A DNA stretch of 64,000 nt from Mixophyes australis. Lineage: Eukaryota > Chordata > Amphibia > Anura > Limnodynastidae. Position numbers and translations under genes: made by a program. Shown here in pieces: positions 1 to 11,287 of this stretch; position 1 is the stretch's first letter, and each line of letters starts with the position of its first letter. The stretch is taken from contig JAVHZZ010000008.1 of NCBI GenBank assembly GCA_036250195.1, positions 15,154,434 to 15,218,433 on the forward strand, in the 5' to 3' direction. The notes under the pieces were generated by a model that had not been told where the DNA came from, searched no databases, and saw only the letters and a list, made by a program, of their open reading frames with translations.

Positions 1-500
1 ACTAAATTTCAATAGAATGCCCAGATCTTGTTGATAGACTTGTTAATGCGTTGATTGTAGAATTATAATAACATCATGATGTGCAGAGTGGGAAAAAAAG
101 TATCTTTAAAGATTATAAAACAGATTACAGCAGGCATTATAAGGATTAAGCAGTTAATTTGCTTTTTCTACAAATCTGTTAAACAACTACAGCTGCAGTT
201 TGCATTATTAAGTGCTAGCTCTTATTCATGCCAGTGGAAAAAATCAAAATACTTTTTATTTTTCTCCATAGTTCTGCAAATTTTGAAATCACAAATCTTG
301 TACCAAATACAGAATGGTACTGCTATATAATGGTAATGCTATAGTCATATGTATTCACCGTTAAGTCTGTTATCATAGCAGAAAAGCACAAGAGCAGCCG
401 GTTGTTTAAAGATCTCTTGATTTAGAGAATCCTTTTAAAAAGTAAAAGATCTAGCTATCATTTATCTACTACTTTCTAGAAAATGATTGCTAGAATATGA
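1..500. other. Intergenic DNA, no gene seen
   Basis: AT-rich sequence with no coding signal. Near 450-505 is a decayed fragment of the palindromic MITE family (ATCATTTATCTA...GATTGGTTG). Confidence 0.6.
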
Positions 501-515
501 TTGGTTGATACGTGC

Positions 516-549
<34 letters not shown>
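516..549. repeat. (TA)n microsatellite
   Basis: About 16 uninterrupted TA units. Confidence 0.95.
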
Positions 550-552
<3 letters not shown>

Positions 553-634
553 ATGCTAAGTAAACAGTTTATTGATTTCAGTTGTATTGTGTCCGATGGC
601 AGGTTATGTTAGGTAGGTGTAGTTAGTGTCCTCA

Positions 635-905
635 AACTTGCCAACTCTCCCGGAATGTCCGGGAGACTCCCGGTTCTGAGTAGGTCTCCCGGACTCCCGG
701 GAGAGTATGGCAGCCTGGGCAGAATTAAATAAAAAATGCTGCGATTCTCAGGGAATCGCGTCATTTGGTCCCGTCCACTGTTGTAAAATTACGCAATTGA
801 GTCATTGCTTCACGAGGTGGGGCCAAAATGTGTGCGATTTGCGTAGCCCCACCCCCAAAACTCTCACCTACCTCCCAGGCAGCCCCCGGACGCCGTCTTG
901 AAAAA
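635..905. mobile_element. MITE of the 'ACTTGCCAACTCTCCCGG' family, one end missing
   Basis: Begins ACTTGCCAACTCTCCCGG and contains the family hairpin GCGATTC-TCAGG-GAATCGC (741-759) and a tract resembling TGGCCCCACCCCC. Related copies are near 6136, 26519, 26841, 43066 and 51275. The right terminal repeat is not recognisable. Confidence 0.6.
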
Positions 906-1045
906 GTCGAGTGTCCTATTTCTATATACAGTGTAATTATTATTATTATTATTATTATTATACGATGGAACGATGTCGGGCAAATCTTGCAGTGTGTAAG
1001 CAGAGCCAGATTAACAATAGGGCTAAGGGGGCTACAGCCCAGGGG

Positions 1046-2950
1046 CAGAGCCGTAACTAGGAATTTTAGTGCCCTGGGCGAGGAAGAGCACTGGCGCCCC
1101 CCCCCCCCCCCCCCACACACACACTTACCTTGGTAGTTGTAGGTGGTCTCTCCCAGCCGTGATGAAGGCTCGGCATTGCGCCCTGGGAGGTCACAGTGCT
1201 CTAGTTACAAACCCAATTTGTATAATAAATAAAAACAAAACAATGTTAGCAATCACAAAACAAGCCTGCACAACCAGCGGCTCATCTCTGTGATGACAGT
1301 TCCACAAGTGTATTATGTGGCTGGCTGGATACAGTGCTAACTATGGTTCTCCAGCTTTTGTCGAACGACAGATTCCAGCTTGCCCTCTGGTAGTGCATGC
1401 TGTGCTTTGTAGTTCCACAACACTGAAGAGCCAGAGGCACCGATAAAAGTAATTGACTGAAAGCCTACTTACCTTGAAGCTGGTATTCTGTCCTGTCTGC
1501 TTCTCCTCTATAGCTTCTCCGGAGCAGTGCAGGGGAGTGTAGTCCATTCATGTGGGAAGCTTTTATCGCTATACAAAGTAAATTTGCTATGTAAATTCAT
1601 TTAGCCACCATGTTGTTCAGAACATTGCGGCTGCAGAATTTTTACAAGAAATGTCTGCTGATTTTTCTCACGCCCCCATTGAGGTGTAAGGAAAAGTCAG
1701 CTGAGAAATTACCGTAGTAACGGTAAAAATGCACAGCCGCGATGTTCCTCAGAACATAGCAAGTAATTGAATCTGCCACATAATGTACAAAAAAATCATT
1801 ATAATAAGAAGATTGTGCCTACCTGCCATACTCAAGTTTGTCCGCAGCTCTTCCAATCGGCAGCCACCAGGACTCCATCAACATCAGCAGAAGAGGAGGA
1901 AGGTAAGAGGGGAGAAGAAGGGGCAGCTGTGAGGGGCACAGAGAAAAAGTGGGTGTTGGGGCAAATGGTAGAAGGTGAGGAGATGGATAAAACACAGGGT
2001 GGGCAAAGAAACACAAGGGGAGACAGAGTTGCACAAAATTAAACACAGACAAAAAGTGGGGGTGAGAGATGCACAGACAGATAAGAGAGATGCACAGACA
2101 CACATACAAAACTGCAGACAGAGAGGAAAACACAACAGGGGACACAGAGTTCAACAAAATTAAAGACAGACACAAAGTGGGGGTAAGAAAGACAGACTCA
2201 GAGATGCACAGACACAGAAAGGGGGGGGGGGGGAGGCAGAACCACACATACATAGTGGAAAACACAAGAGGGGAGAAGAGAGGGGGGGGGGGTTCACAGA
2301 GTTCAACAAAAGACAGTTACAAAGTGGGGTAAGAAAGAGAAAGACAGTCACAGAAGACAGAGATGCACAGACATACAAGGGGGGGAGCAGAGCAACACAT
2401 CTAAAATAGCAGATAGAGGAAAACACAACAGGGGAGAAGAGACAGGGCTGGGGGACACACAGAGTTCAACAAAGTTAAAGACAGTCACAAAGTGGGGTAA
2501 GAAAGAGACAGATACAAAGATACGCAGACACAGAAAGGGGGAAAGCAGAGCCACACATACAAAATAGCAGGAAGAGACAGGGGGTGAAAGATAGAGACAG
2601 GTAGACAGAAAAACTGTGGGAAGTGAGGGGGGAGGGGTGGATGCTTACCGACGGCAGACAGCAGGGGAATCGTTGCTGGTATCATGTGACCAGGAGCAGA
2701 GAGGTCAGGGGGTGAGACTGTGCAGTGTGCACATGAAGAGGCCACGCCCCCTGTATAATCAGAGTGGTCGAATGCTGCCTCTATACTGGAACAGGCAGCA
2801 TGCGGTAAAATGTATAGAGATACGGTGAGAGGGGGGGGGGCGATTTTGCTAGGGGACATATCTAGCATCACAGTAAGTGTGGCCGTGGCGCCCCCTTGGC
2901 TTTGCGCCCTGGGCGGTCGCACCGGCCGCACACCCCTCGTTACGGCTCTG
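1046..2950. mobile_element. hAT-type element nested inside another hAT (inner)
   Basis: The ends are CAGAGCCGTAACTAGG and, inverted, CAGAGCCGTAACGAGG. They are flanked by an exact 8-bp duplication CCCAGGGG (1038-1045 and 2951-2958). It is 1.9 kb long with no transposase reading frame. Much of the interior is purine-rich tandem sequence and poly-G or poly-C runs. Confidence 0.82.
1990..2590. repeat. Purine-rich tandem repeat, about four diverged units of roughly 110-150 bp
   Basis: Recurring blocks in the order ACACAAGGGGAGA, AGAGTTCAACAAA, AAAGACAGACACAAAGTGGGG, GAGATGCACAGACA and a G-run. They lie inside the inner hAT. Reading frames through this array come from its low complexity and are not genes. 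Confidence 0.7.
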
Positions 2951-4259
2951 CCCAGGGGCCTCGGGCAGCTGGGGGGCCCGCCGACATTTATCGGGTCTCT
3001 TACTGTCACCTGTTCATACTGTCACCTGTTCAAGGAAAATGGTAGGCAGCTAACAGCAAATGTTATGCTGTTAACTGCCTGCTGTCACTGTAGAACTTAC
3101 CGCGTAATTGCTACAGGAAGTGGAACAACGGAAGGAGGTAATTTCACAGGGAGAAGGGGAGCTCATGGGGGGGGGGGCCTCCCTTCCCTTAACCCGGCCC
3201 TGTGTGTAAGCACTCAGTACCAGCAGCGTAGGCAGATCTCTTTGGAGTGTGCAGAGTCACCATCTTTTCAGCAGATGGTTATGACAGATGAAGAGCACAG
3301 ATCTGACGGTAAATCTTGTAAATGGTGTATAGTGTGTACACACAATCAGCATGCTGATCGGGACTTTCAGTCAACGATAACATCATTAAGGATAACGCAA
3401 CAGGAGGAAGTTTCTGTAGCATGTACCCGCCTTAGGCCACGTTAGGTAAGTATAGTGTCCTATGTCTGTATATAGTGTAATTATTATCATGTCCTATAGT
3501 CAGGCTGTGTTTTGTATGTGAAGTGTTTTATGGTTGTATACAATGTAAAGAAATGATATAATATGAATAAAGCAAAAAATGTCTGTTTCTCCAGTTTCAT
3601 GCTGTACTCAGTGAACGGACACATTTGAGAATCGTCATGGAATCGTTCCTCGTATTTTGAACACTGTGACACACACTATAGTGACATTGTGGCAAGGAGC
3701 CAGAGGTTTTTTTTTTAGCATAGAAAGTGATGCAGAGCATGAACATAAGACTTAGAGATCAGTATCAGAGGCTGAGAAGATCAGGCTACTGACCACTGAC
3801 TGTAATACCACCTGTAGCTACAGATCTGTCTGTAATTTGTTAAGAAAAATAAATGTCTCTACATTTTTACAACATTTTTATGAATTTAATTTGCTGACCT
3901 TTCTTGTGCTACGTACAGTTTATCAAATCATATAGATTTTATTAAAAATAGCATGTGATCAGTGACTTCTGCTATAATAATAGAATACAGCAACAACAAA
4001 AATTAGGGTTCATCTGTAACCCTGTCCACTTTGGAGAGAACATTAATAACATTGAGCTGTTTATACGTTATGCAGGAGATCTGAAAATTATACTTGCTAA
4101 TTTTGTATCTCCAGAGGGGAGGTCGAGTGAAAAATGTGTGTGTGTGTGTGGGAGGGGTCGGGGGGGGGGGGGGGGGGGGGAACGACTGCTTGAGGCACTA
4201 TGAACTCATAGTTTTGGCCCTGCATTGTGTCACGGGGCTAGGGGAGGGCTGGCAAATTT

Positions 4260-4685
4260 GGGGGCAAGACTCAACTCTGCAGCCTATTAGAAACATTTAA
4301 AAGGGAAGGTTGGAAAGGTTAGAGGTGAGGAAATTTCACAACCACCAAAGGAAGGGGTTCTTTAAGGTAAGGGTAGTCAAGATATGGAATTCATTACCAG
4401 GGAAGGTTGTGATGGCAGAGTCAATAGATATGTTTAAGACAGGGTTAGACAATTTTCTAGCGGAAAAGTGTATCCAGGGATACGACCGTTAATTAAAATG
4501 AAGGATAGTAGTGTATATAGGGTAAAAATAGGACTCCAATATTGGGTCTGGGGAGATTTTCACAATTGAAACAGATTGGCAGTTGCTTAATCTGGATCAA
4601 TTTCAAATATAAGTGAGGGATCGCAGGAGATCCAAAATAGTTTGAACTTGATGGACCGGTGTCTTTTTTCAACCTCATCAACTAT
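4260..4685 (+). mobile_element. 3' end of a CR1-like LINE, ORF2 C-terminus and 3' UTR
   Basis: A frame at 4310-4492 reads FFKVRVVKIWNSLPGKVV followed by a FKTGLDNFL-type ending. This matches the C-terminal tail common to CR1/L2-group reverse transcriptase polyproteins. The following roughly 200 bp ends TTTTTTCAACCTCATCAACTATG, typical of the family's 3' UTR. Severely 5' truncated and not functional. Confidence 0.65.
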
Positions 4686-4945
4686 GAAAACAGGTGGTCC
4701 AATGACCCAGCCCATGATAACCCACTGTGGGACCGGCCTGGGGGGGCAGTCGTCCGTTGCCCCCCAGCCCATCCTGACCCCGCGCAAGGCCAAAAGCAAA
4801 ATGCGTCATTGAGGCCACCATCCCACCCACTACACCAGATAGTGGGCAGGATCTGAGAGGGAGGCCTGCTCTCCGGGAGTCAGGAGGTACTACCTGAAAT
4901 CTGCGATTCTCCCGAACATTCCGGGAGAGTAGGTAAGTAATCTGA
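4686..4945. mobile_element. Fragments of hAT and CTCCCGG-type MITE sequence
   Basis: 4690-4800 resembles, in opposite orientation, the segment at 42830-42955 (GGTCCAATGACCCAGCCCA). 4866-4935 carries CTCTCCGGGAGTCAGGAGG and CCCGAACATTCCGGGAGAG, as in the 635 family. The ends are not defined. Confidence 0.4.
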
Positions 4946-5791
4946 AAGGTGAGGTATAGGGGACGCCAGCCTGGAAACGTCTCATCTATGCTGACAGCTG
5001 GATTCGGCTTTCAAGTGGAGCCATTAGGTTGAGTTATGGTTGAATCTAATGTCATGATCATTTTAATGCCACAGTCAAACATACCTACCAGCAATCCAGA
5101 TTCCCACTACCTACAAGGAGCATGGTTTCACTATTTAGAGAGGAAGGTTTTCTATTTAAAGCTGTTGTATTGATGTATCAGAGTAGGATCTAAATGGATC
5201 AGTGTAAATGTTAGGAGATATAGTGCAAATAGCAGCAGATATCAGATTTAATCAGTCTAGTGCACGTTACACTAATGGAAACTAATATATTTTATGAAGG
5301 CTACAAATATGAGAACTTGTTTTTTACTTTTGTAATCAACTTATGATGTTCAATGTGTTTCTTATAAAAAAACAGGTGCGACTGAGTCATGGATTTCAGT
5401 GGAAGTAAGGTAACGCAAGTAAGTGTCAGACGTAGGGAACAGTATGTACACACAATTATTAACACATCTTGTGTTGCGTGAAATGGTACTGGAGCCCAGA
5501 TGTATTGTAGACGTATGTATTTGAGAGGTTTTTGAAGTGTTTTTTGATGCATACTAGATTGGGTATACTTATCTAAAAAGCAAAATTGACGTATTGCCCA
5601 TAGCAACTAATCAGATTCTAGCTACATTCTAGAAGTCATTGTATACAGGAGTCCGCTGACCTGGAATTCAAAACTTAATCTTTTTACCTCTGACATTCCT
5701 CTGTTAACACAGTGATACATTTACAATAGATATCAACATAAATTATAGGTTACAATCTTAATGCAATGGTGCGTTACTCAGAGACAGTCAA

Positions 5792-6116
5792 GGGACCTGA
5801 TTCATTAAGGAAAGGAAAGCAAAAAAACAACGAGTAACTTTGAACCTTGACAAAACCATGTTACAATGCAAGGGGAGCAAATGAGTTTATTATTTTGCAC
5901 ACATGGAAAATACTGGCTGTTTTTTCATGTAGGACACAAATACCCGATAGCTTTATTTTTATACTGACATTAAAAGTTGATCTAGGACATGGCCTCTCCC
6001 AAGCATAAATCTGTCATCACATTTTAAATTTACCTCCCCCTCTAATGCAACATGGCTTTGCCAAGGTTCAAAGCTACTCATTTGTTTTGCTTTCCTTTCC
6101 TTAATGAATTAGGCCC
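5792..6116. mobile_element. Foldback MITE with long terminal inverted repeats
   Basis: Inverted ends of about 70 bp: GGGACCTGATTCATTAAGG on the left, and GGGCCTAATTCATTAAGG when the right end is reversed. Both continue GAAAGCAAAA and TTTGAACCTTG. The transcript would fold into a long hairpin. Confidence 0.75.
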
Positions 6117-6135
6117 AAGGTATCTAGTCCATAGT

Positions 6136-6410
6136 TCCCTATTCTCCCGGAATGTTCAGGAGACTCACAGATTTCAGGGAGTCCTCCCGTACTTCCGGAA
6201 GAGCAGAGCAACTGCCCGGTTCCCTCCCATTTGATAAGTTAAACGACGGGGGGCGGGATTTATCGCGTCATCGTGGCCCCACCCTCTGCTGTAATAGGCT
6301 GTAACATGTTATGTTAACTTGCCAAATGAGGCGATTCATCAAGCCCCGCCCCACACGTCCACCTCACCACCGATCTCCAGGAGGCAATCTTGCCAAAGTT
6401 GGCAAATATG
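6136..6410. mobile_element. MITE of the CTCCCGG family
   Basis: Starts CTATTCTCCCGGAATGTTC and ends CTTGCCAAAGTTGGCAAATATG. The interior has GTGGCCCCACCC and CATCAAGCCCCGCCCC as in sister copies. It abuts the foldback MITE on its left. Confidence 0.6.
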
Positions 6411-6866
6411 ATCTAGACTATATCTAGTTGCAGATTGCAAACGGCCTGTTTTACAATTTAAACAGGTGACTTCTACTATCCAAGCATTATATACTTATTG
6501 TCAAGTACATAACCAATACCATAGGTTTACCTTAGAAATCTATCACTCTATAATTAAAATATATAGCAACAATCACAATACAACTTTAAAACACATGTAC
6601 AGCACTAAACCACATTGAACCGCTGGATAACATGGGCGCTAGTAACTCCCAAAAGTCCTGTGCTTGGAGGCACCACTGTAATCAATGTCCGTTAGCCTGA
6701 CTCTTGGGTTCCTTACACCTTCTAAAAGACCATCTCTATATTACAAATTATAAACTCTGTGTTTACACGCCTACCCCAACCCAGCGCATTCTTAAATGTT
6801 TGCAAAGAGTAAAGCAAATATGAACAGCCTCTGCCTCCTAAAGCACAGTTCTTAAACAGGTAACAT

Positions 6867-7615
6867 CAGGGCCGGACTGGGACTAAAAATCAGCCCTGGC
6901 ATTTAAAGTACACAGGCCCACCTCAGTCCCAGCATGAAAAAAACTGTGTGCCACTGCGCAGCGGCGGCGCCGAAAAGGGTGTGATCACATTGTGTTGTGG
7001 GTGTGGCCAACATGGGGCATTGATACATACATTATAATAATAAAACATTGCTGTACTTATCTATGCTTCTGGTGCTGCTGACATCCATATATATATATTG
7101 GTCCAGACTCCACACAATGTACTGATATACACACACAATTTCCAGCCAGACACACAGCCCCCCAGTGAGACACAGCCCCCTCAGTGAGACACAGCCCCCT
7201 CAGTGAGACACAGCCCCCTCAGTGAGACACAGATCCCTCAGTGACACACAGCCCCCTCAGTGAGACACAGCACCCCCCCAGTGAAACACAGCACCTCCCC
7301 CTAGTCAAACACAGCACCCCACCAGTGAGACACAGCACCCCCTCCCCCAGTAAGATACAGCACCCCAGAGAGAGAGACACACTTACCTTGTTACCTCGCT
7401 GCTTGGCGGACAGTTTCAATGTGATGTGCGGCCGATGCCAGTAATCACATGGGACGCGCACCACGTGACAGGTGCCGTCCCATGTGATTAAAAGCACATA
7501 GCCGCACATCACTGAAACTCTGCCCGGGTGGGCATCCTGCCCCGCTGGATCGCCCCAACTAGCCATCGGCCCCTCTGTCATTTGCCAGAAGTGCCCGATG
7601 GCCAGTCCGGCCCTG
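6867..7615. mobile_element. Non-autonomous hAT element with exact 8-bp target duplication
   Basis: The ends are CAGGGCCGGACTGG and, inverted, CAGGGCCGGACTGG, identical over 14 bp. They are flanked by GGTAACAT at 6859-6866 and 7616-7623. It is 749 bp with no transposase. It encloses the minisatellite at 7146-7370. Confidence 0.9.
7146..7370. repeat. Minisatellite, about 19-20 bp unit
   Basis: Roughly eleven units of GAGACACAGCCCCCTCAGT with drift to CACCCCCCCAGTGAAACACAG. Entirely inside the hAT at 6867-7615. Confidence 0.85.
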
Positions 7616-7623
7616 GGTAACAT

Positions 7624-9120
7624 GGATACTTGTGTATAGGACAGTCACATTTAACAAGGTGACCTAGCACACACCTCTCTCTCCCAGCAGTGTATCACTC
7701 GCCCCTCCTCTCCGAGGGTAGCATTACTCTCTTTTTTTGGTTTCTGACAATAACGTGCTAGTGTTCACTCAGCCCTGCTCACCCCTCCACTGCCAACGTG
7801 ACTATTCAATTCTTTGTCTCTCAGTTATATTCTAATCACATTATAATGCGGTATATTCTCCCTGACTGAGCTCTCTATCATACAGCCACATTGTGAGGTA
7901 ATTGCAGTGTCCAATTTCTTGGACTAGGTCCCTGTCAACTTTATACAGTATTTTAAACTGTGACACCACAATGACGATGGATATTGAGTTTTGCAATTTT
8001 CTAAACAGGTCTTACACCACAAAATGTAGTGTAATCTTGCTGAACTTTCACACGACGGTTCCTATGCCAAACGTTCAATACTTGCATTATAAGACAATCA
8101 AACAAGCATTAAAGTGATATTATACAAAAACATTTCTTACCGATGTCATCTTTACCCAAGAACCACTTATGTCTTAAAGCTGACCTCAAGTGCAGACAAA
8201 GAAACATTGGATTTCTAGGAGAATTGAATTGAACAAATCTGAATTGGACCCAAACCACTGTGTCTCTGTCCATATATCATTTACGTATAGGTGTTGTCTA
8301 AATATTTTGTGTTTCGCAAATTCATTATCACCGTTACCCAATTTAACAAAATTTTAACAGAGGGGTTGATATATTAAAGACTTCAGGCCTGTTTTAAAAT
8401 AGGCTTATCTGATCCTGTTCCATTAGCCATTAATTTACATCTGTAGCAGAGTGACAGGAAGGACAAGAACTGATAAGAAGACTCATATTTATCATTCGTG
8501 CTGTATAGTGCATTGTAATTGTGTAATAAGTGTCCTTGTAAACATTATAAGAAGCCTATCCATTAGCCTTTCAGCTTAAGGTCTATTAGGTTTATCATAA
8601 GCATCAACAGAGTAAAAACAAAATGTCCCGGGGGCTTATTTTTATGACCTTAAATAACCTTTTTATAAATATGTATGACTTTTTTCAAATAAACGTAAAA
8701 GTTACCCTCTTATCCAGGGTATATAAAAGGTCTTCTTTCATTGAATTTGAGATAGTTGTCATTATATATATATCTACTGCAGCGATATCTTGCAATTGGC
8801 TCCAGAGTTAGACTGATGGCCAATAATGATCCAATCAAAATTTTGCTGACCACTATTAGGTGTATTGGTAAATGTGTGCAGAAGATGATTGTTATAGATC
8901 TGTGTTTGAACAGTGTACTGATCCAGTGTTTGACCTGAGTGCCTAATGGTCGAATCTCTTGCAATCTGGCCATTCTTGCGTGTGACGTAATTGGACACTG
9001 ATCCTGTGGCTTGTTATTCAAGCCTACGTTACATTTTATGCAGGTGAGCACGCGTTATTATTCTAAGTTATCAGCTATATCCTGGCTAAAATAAGCCAAC
9101 AGTGGTTTCCGACTAAAGAC
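7624..9120. other. Intergenic DNA, no gene seen
   Basis: Unique-looking AT-rich sequence without coding structure. A TATA-like GGTATATAAAAGG near 8718 has no associated transcript evidence. Confidence 0.5.
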
Positions 9121-9123
9121 TTA

Positions 9124-9542
9124 AGCTGGGTACACACTACAGAATTTTCCACCAACTTTTTATATATCGATTTTACACCCGATCAATGGTCCAATCGCTC
9201 GGTCCATGGACTGCATACACACTAGCCTTGTTTTAGACGATAAAGGGAAGAGCGGACGTCCCGTTAGCGACTTTTTACAGCCATGTTGTCGTGAGCAATG
9301 ACTGTAATTTCGTACTCACTGTTGTGGATCAGTGGGAAGTTTATACACACTACACAGCGGAAACGAGATTGGAATGAAAATATTAAACAGTACGACCAAC
9401 CAAATGAGGCGACAATCGTCCATTTGGGCAGACTTTCGACCATCGTGTCACTGCACACACTGACCCGACTTTTGACGGAGCGGTCGTATGTCGGCTGGTT
9501 GAGCCGATTATTGGACGAAAACCCTGTAGTGTGTACCCAGCT
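9124..9542. mobile_element. PIF/Harbinger-type MITE (family A), complete
   Basis: 419 bp. The ends are AGCTGGGTACACACTACA and its inverse, flanked by TTA on both sides (9121-9123 and 9543-9545). A 3-bp TWA duplication is the hallmark of PIF/Harbinger. Sister copies are at 12352 and 41245 and look very similar throughout. The reading frames in it are shared by the copies because the DNA is shared. Confidence 0.85.
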
Positions 9543-9825
9543 TTACAGACAGAAAGTCTGCTCTGAAAAGCAAAGCAAAAATCTTACCCCATTAACACAT
9601 ATCTGTGCAGAGGTTTTTTTGGCAAAAGTAAATAATCATCTAATGGTCGGGAAGAGAAACAAACTTCTTCATTCATTTATGTTTTATATTTACAATTACA
9701 TTTTTATTTTTATGCTACAGAATTATTGTGAATTTGCATAAGAAAACGTTACCATTAATATTCATCTGTTTCTAAAACCTCAATTAAAAACGCCATTATT
9801 TAAAGCTTTATGGTTTCATGTTACA

Positions 9826-9902
9826 GAAACGTGTGTGTGTGTGTGTATAAATATATATATAATATATGTATACACACACATATATTATATATAAATATAA
9901 TC
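9826..9902. repeat. (GT)n and (TA)n microsatellite with foldback
   Basis: GTGTGTGT, then TATATAATATATGTATACAC, then its near-inverse. Low complexity. Confidence 0.8.
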
Positions 9903-10186
9903 TGTGATTATAGTAAGACATGAGGCAGCATGCTGAGTGCTGTAGGCTACATACACACTAGGTTTTAAAGGTTAAATGAATATAAGCTGCATTTGCTTCT
10001 AGGCTTAAGTCTCATATGCGATTAGATGCATTACAAATACATTCATTCTTTGTGTTTTAAATACTCGTCTGTGACAGAACCGTTAGTTGTTTATCTGAAA
10101 GCACATTTGCAAACACTTCTTAACCATGTCTCGCGTTTATAGTGTGCTCTTACATGAGATGAATGTATGTTTTCAACTGCATTGGC

Positions 10187-10390
10187 AGGGGCAAACGCAG
10201 GATTTGTAGAGAGGGGTTTCCATGCCACTCCACCAGTGGGCGTAACCAGCATGCTTTGGGGCGTAGCTATAATTTTAGACAGTATTTGGTTGCTCTCCAA
10301 CTTCTCCTATCCCCATCATATACACGGGCAATGCTGCGTGCACTACTGTTAGGGGCACACTCTCCCTTTTCGAGAAGTGCCCCTTGTGTA
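10187..10390. mobile_element. hAT-like element, partial
   Basis: Starts CAGGGGCAAACGCAGGATTTG. It is an inverted relative of 14800-15019, with shared landmarks such as CACCAGTGGGCGTAACCAGC and GTGCACTACTGTTAGG. The far end is unclear. Confidence 0.55.
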
Positions 10391-10734
10391 TTAGTATCAT
10401 ATATTGAGCGAATGTTCTTTTATTGAAGCTTTTTGTAAAATGAAGAATATACAGAGACTGGTGTAAGAAGATAAGCAGAATTATAACAACTTTCTGGCTG
10501 AACTTTGTATTCTTCCGAAAATCTAATTATCCTGCTAGCCTTCATTAATAAGCTAATGTGATGTGTTAATGTAAGTGTTGTACTTAAAGTGAATAAAACA
10601 GAGTTTTTGTTCTCGGCTTCAGTAATTATTTCCTTAAGAACTCCCAGGTGGCTGATCACCATTATTGCCAGTCTGTACGAGGATTCTGGATGAGCGAGTA
10701 TACTAAAGATCGTTCTGTCAATATCCCAGCTTAT

Positions 10735-11287
10735 TCACTATAGAAGACATCCATTTGTGGCAAAGCACATCGTATCATTCCACTTGATTTTATAAACGAA
10801 CTAAAATTCTCTATAAACGATGGAACAATGTCGGGGAAATTCTGCAGTGTGTATGCACTCAGGACCGGCAGTGTAGGTAGATCTCCATAGAGTTTACAGG
10901 GGCATATTCAATTAGGGTTCCGGTCCACGGTAACGCGCGTTACCGTGGAAAGTGCGCGTTATTGCCGGTATTACGGTACCGCAATAACGCAGATTTTCGT
11001 TCGCAACCCTATGGGCTGCGAACGAAAGTCCACGTTATTGCGGTAACGTGGATTAAGTTTCGCGGCTGTTCCGGCGCGATCCCGCGGATCGGAAAGCTAA
11101 TTAAATATGCCCCACAGAGTCAAAATCTTTTCAGCCGATGGTTATGACAGATGAAGAGCACAGATCTGAAGGTAAATCTTGTAAAACGTCTATAGTGTGT
11201 ACACAGGAATCGCCATGCTGATCGGGACTTTCAGTCGTTGGTAAAATTACATGGGGAGAAATTTTCTGCAGTGTGTTCCCACCCTAA
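10735..11287. mobile_element. Harbinger-type MITE (family B), carrying a nested palindromic element
   Basis: Matches the family B copy at 35951 from about GCACATCG through ATGACAGATGAAGAGCACAG to a CCCACCC TAA end. It is interrupted at 10901-11113 by a separate palindromic element. The left terminus is degenerate. Confidence 0.65.
10901..11113. mobile_element. GC-rich palindromic MITE nested in the preceding element
   Basis: Inverted ends GGGGCATATTCAATTAG and CTAATTAAATATGCCCC flanked by ACA on both sides. The interior contains further short palindromes (ACGCGCGT, GTTCGCA...TGCGAAC, GTAACG...CGTTAC). No coding capacity. Confidence 0.7.

Larger units (their letters stand above)
1001..3202. 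mobile_element. hAT-type element with 8-bp target duplication (outer)
   Basis: The ends are CAGAGCCAGATTAACAATAG and, inverted, CAGGGCCGGGTTAAGG. They are flanked by an exact 8-bp duplication TGTGTAAG (993-1000 and 3203-3210). Without its inner insert the element is about 290 bp, too short to encode a transposase. Confidence 0.8.
955..3440. mobile_element. Harbinger-type MITE (family B), split by nested hAT elements
   Basis: The pieces 961-1000 and 3203-3440 join into one stretch matching the MITEs at 10735, 29603 and 35951 (shared landmarks: GATGGAACGATGTCGGGCAAA, ATGACAGATGAAGAGCACAG, and a GTACCC-type end). A 2.2 kb hAT is inserted between them. The left terminal inverted repeat has been lost in an (ATT)n tract. 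Confidence 0.7.

Noticed and set aside
2810..3445. 211-codon plus-strand frame
   Set aside because: It crosses the boundaries of two nested hAT elements and a MITE, so it cannot be a conserved gene.
8718..8730. TATA box (GTATATAAAAGG)
   Set aside because: No gene, initiator or downstream exon is near. AT-rich DNA produces such strings by chance.
9298..9741. 147-codon plus-strand frame
   Set aside because: Its first part is shared with the MITE at 12352 because the DNA is shared. It is not a gene.
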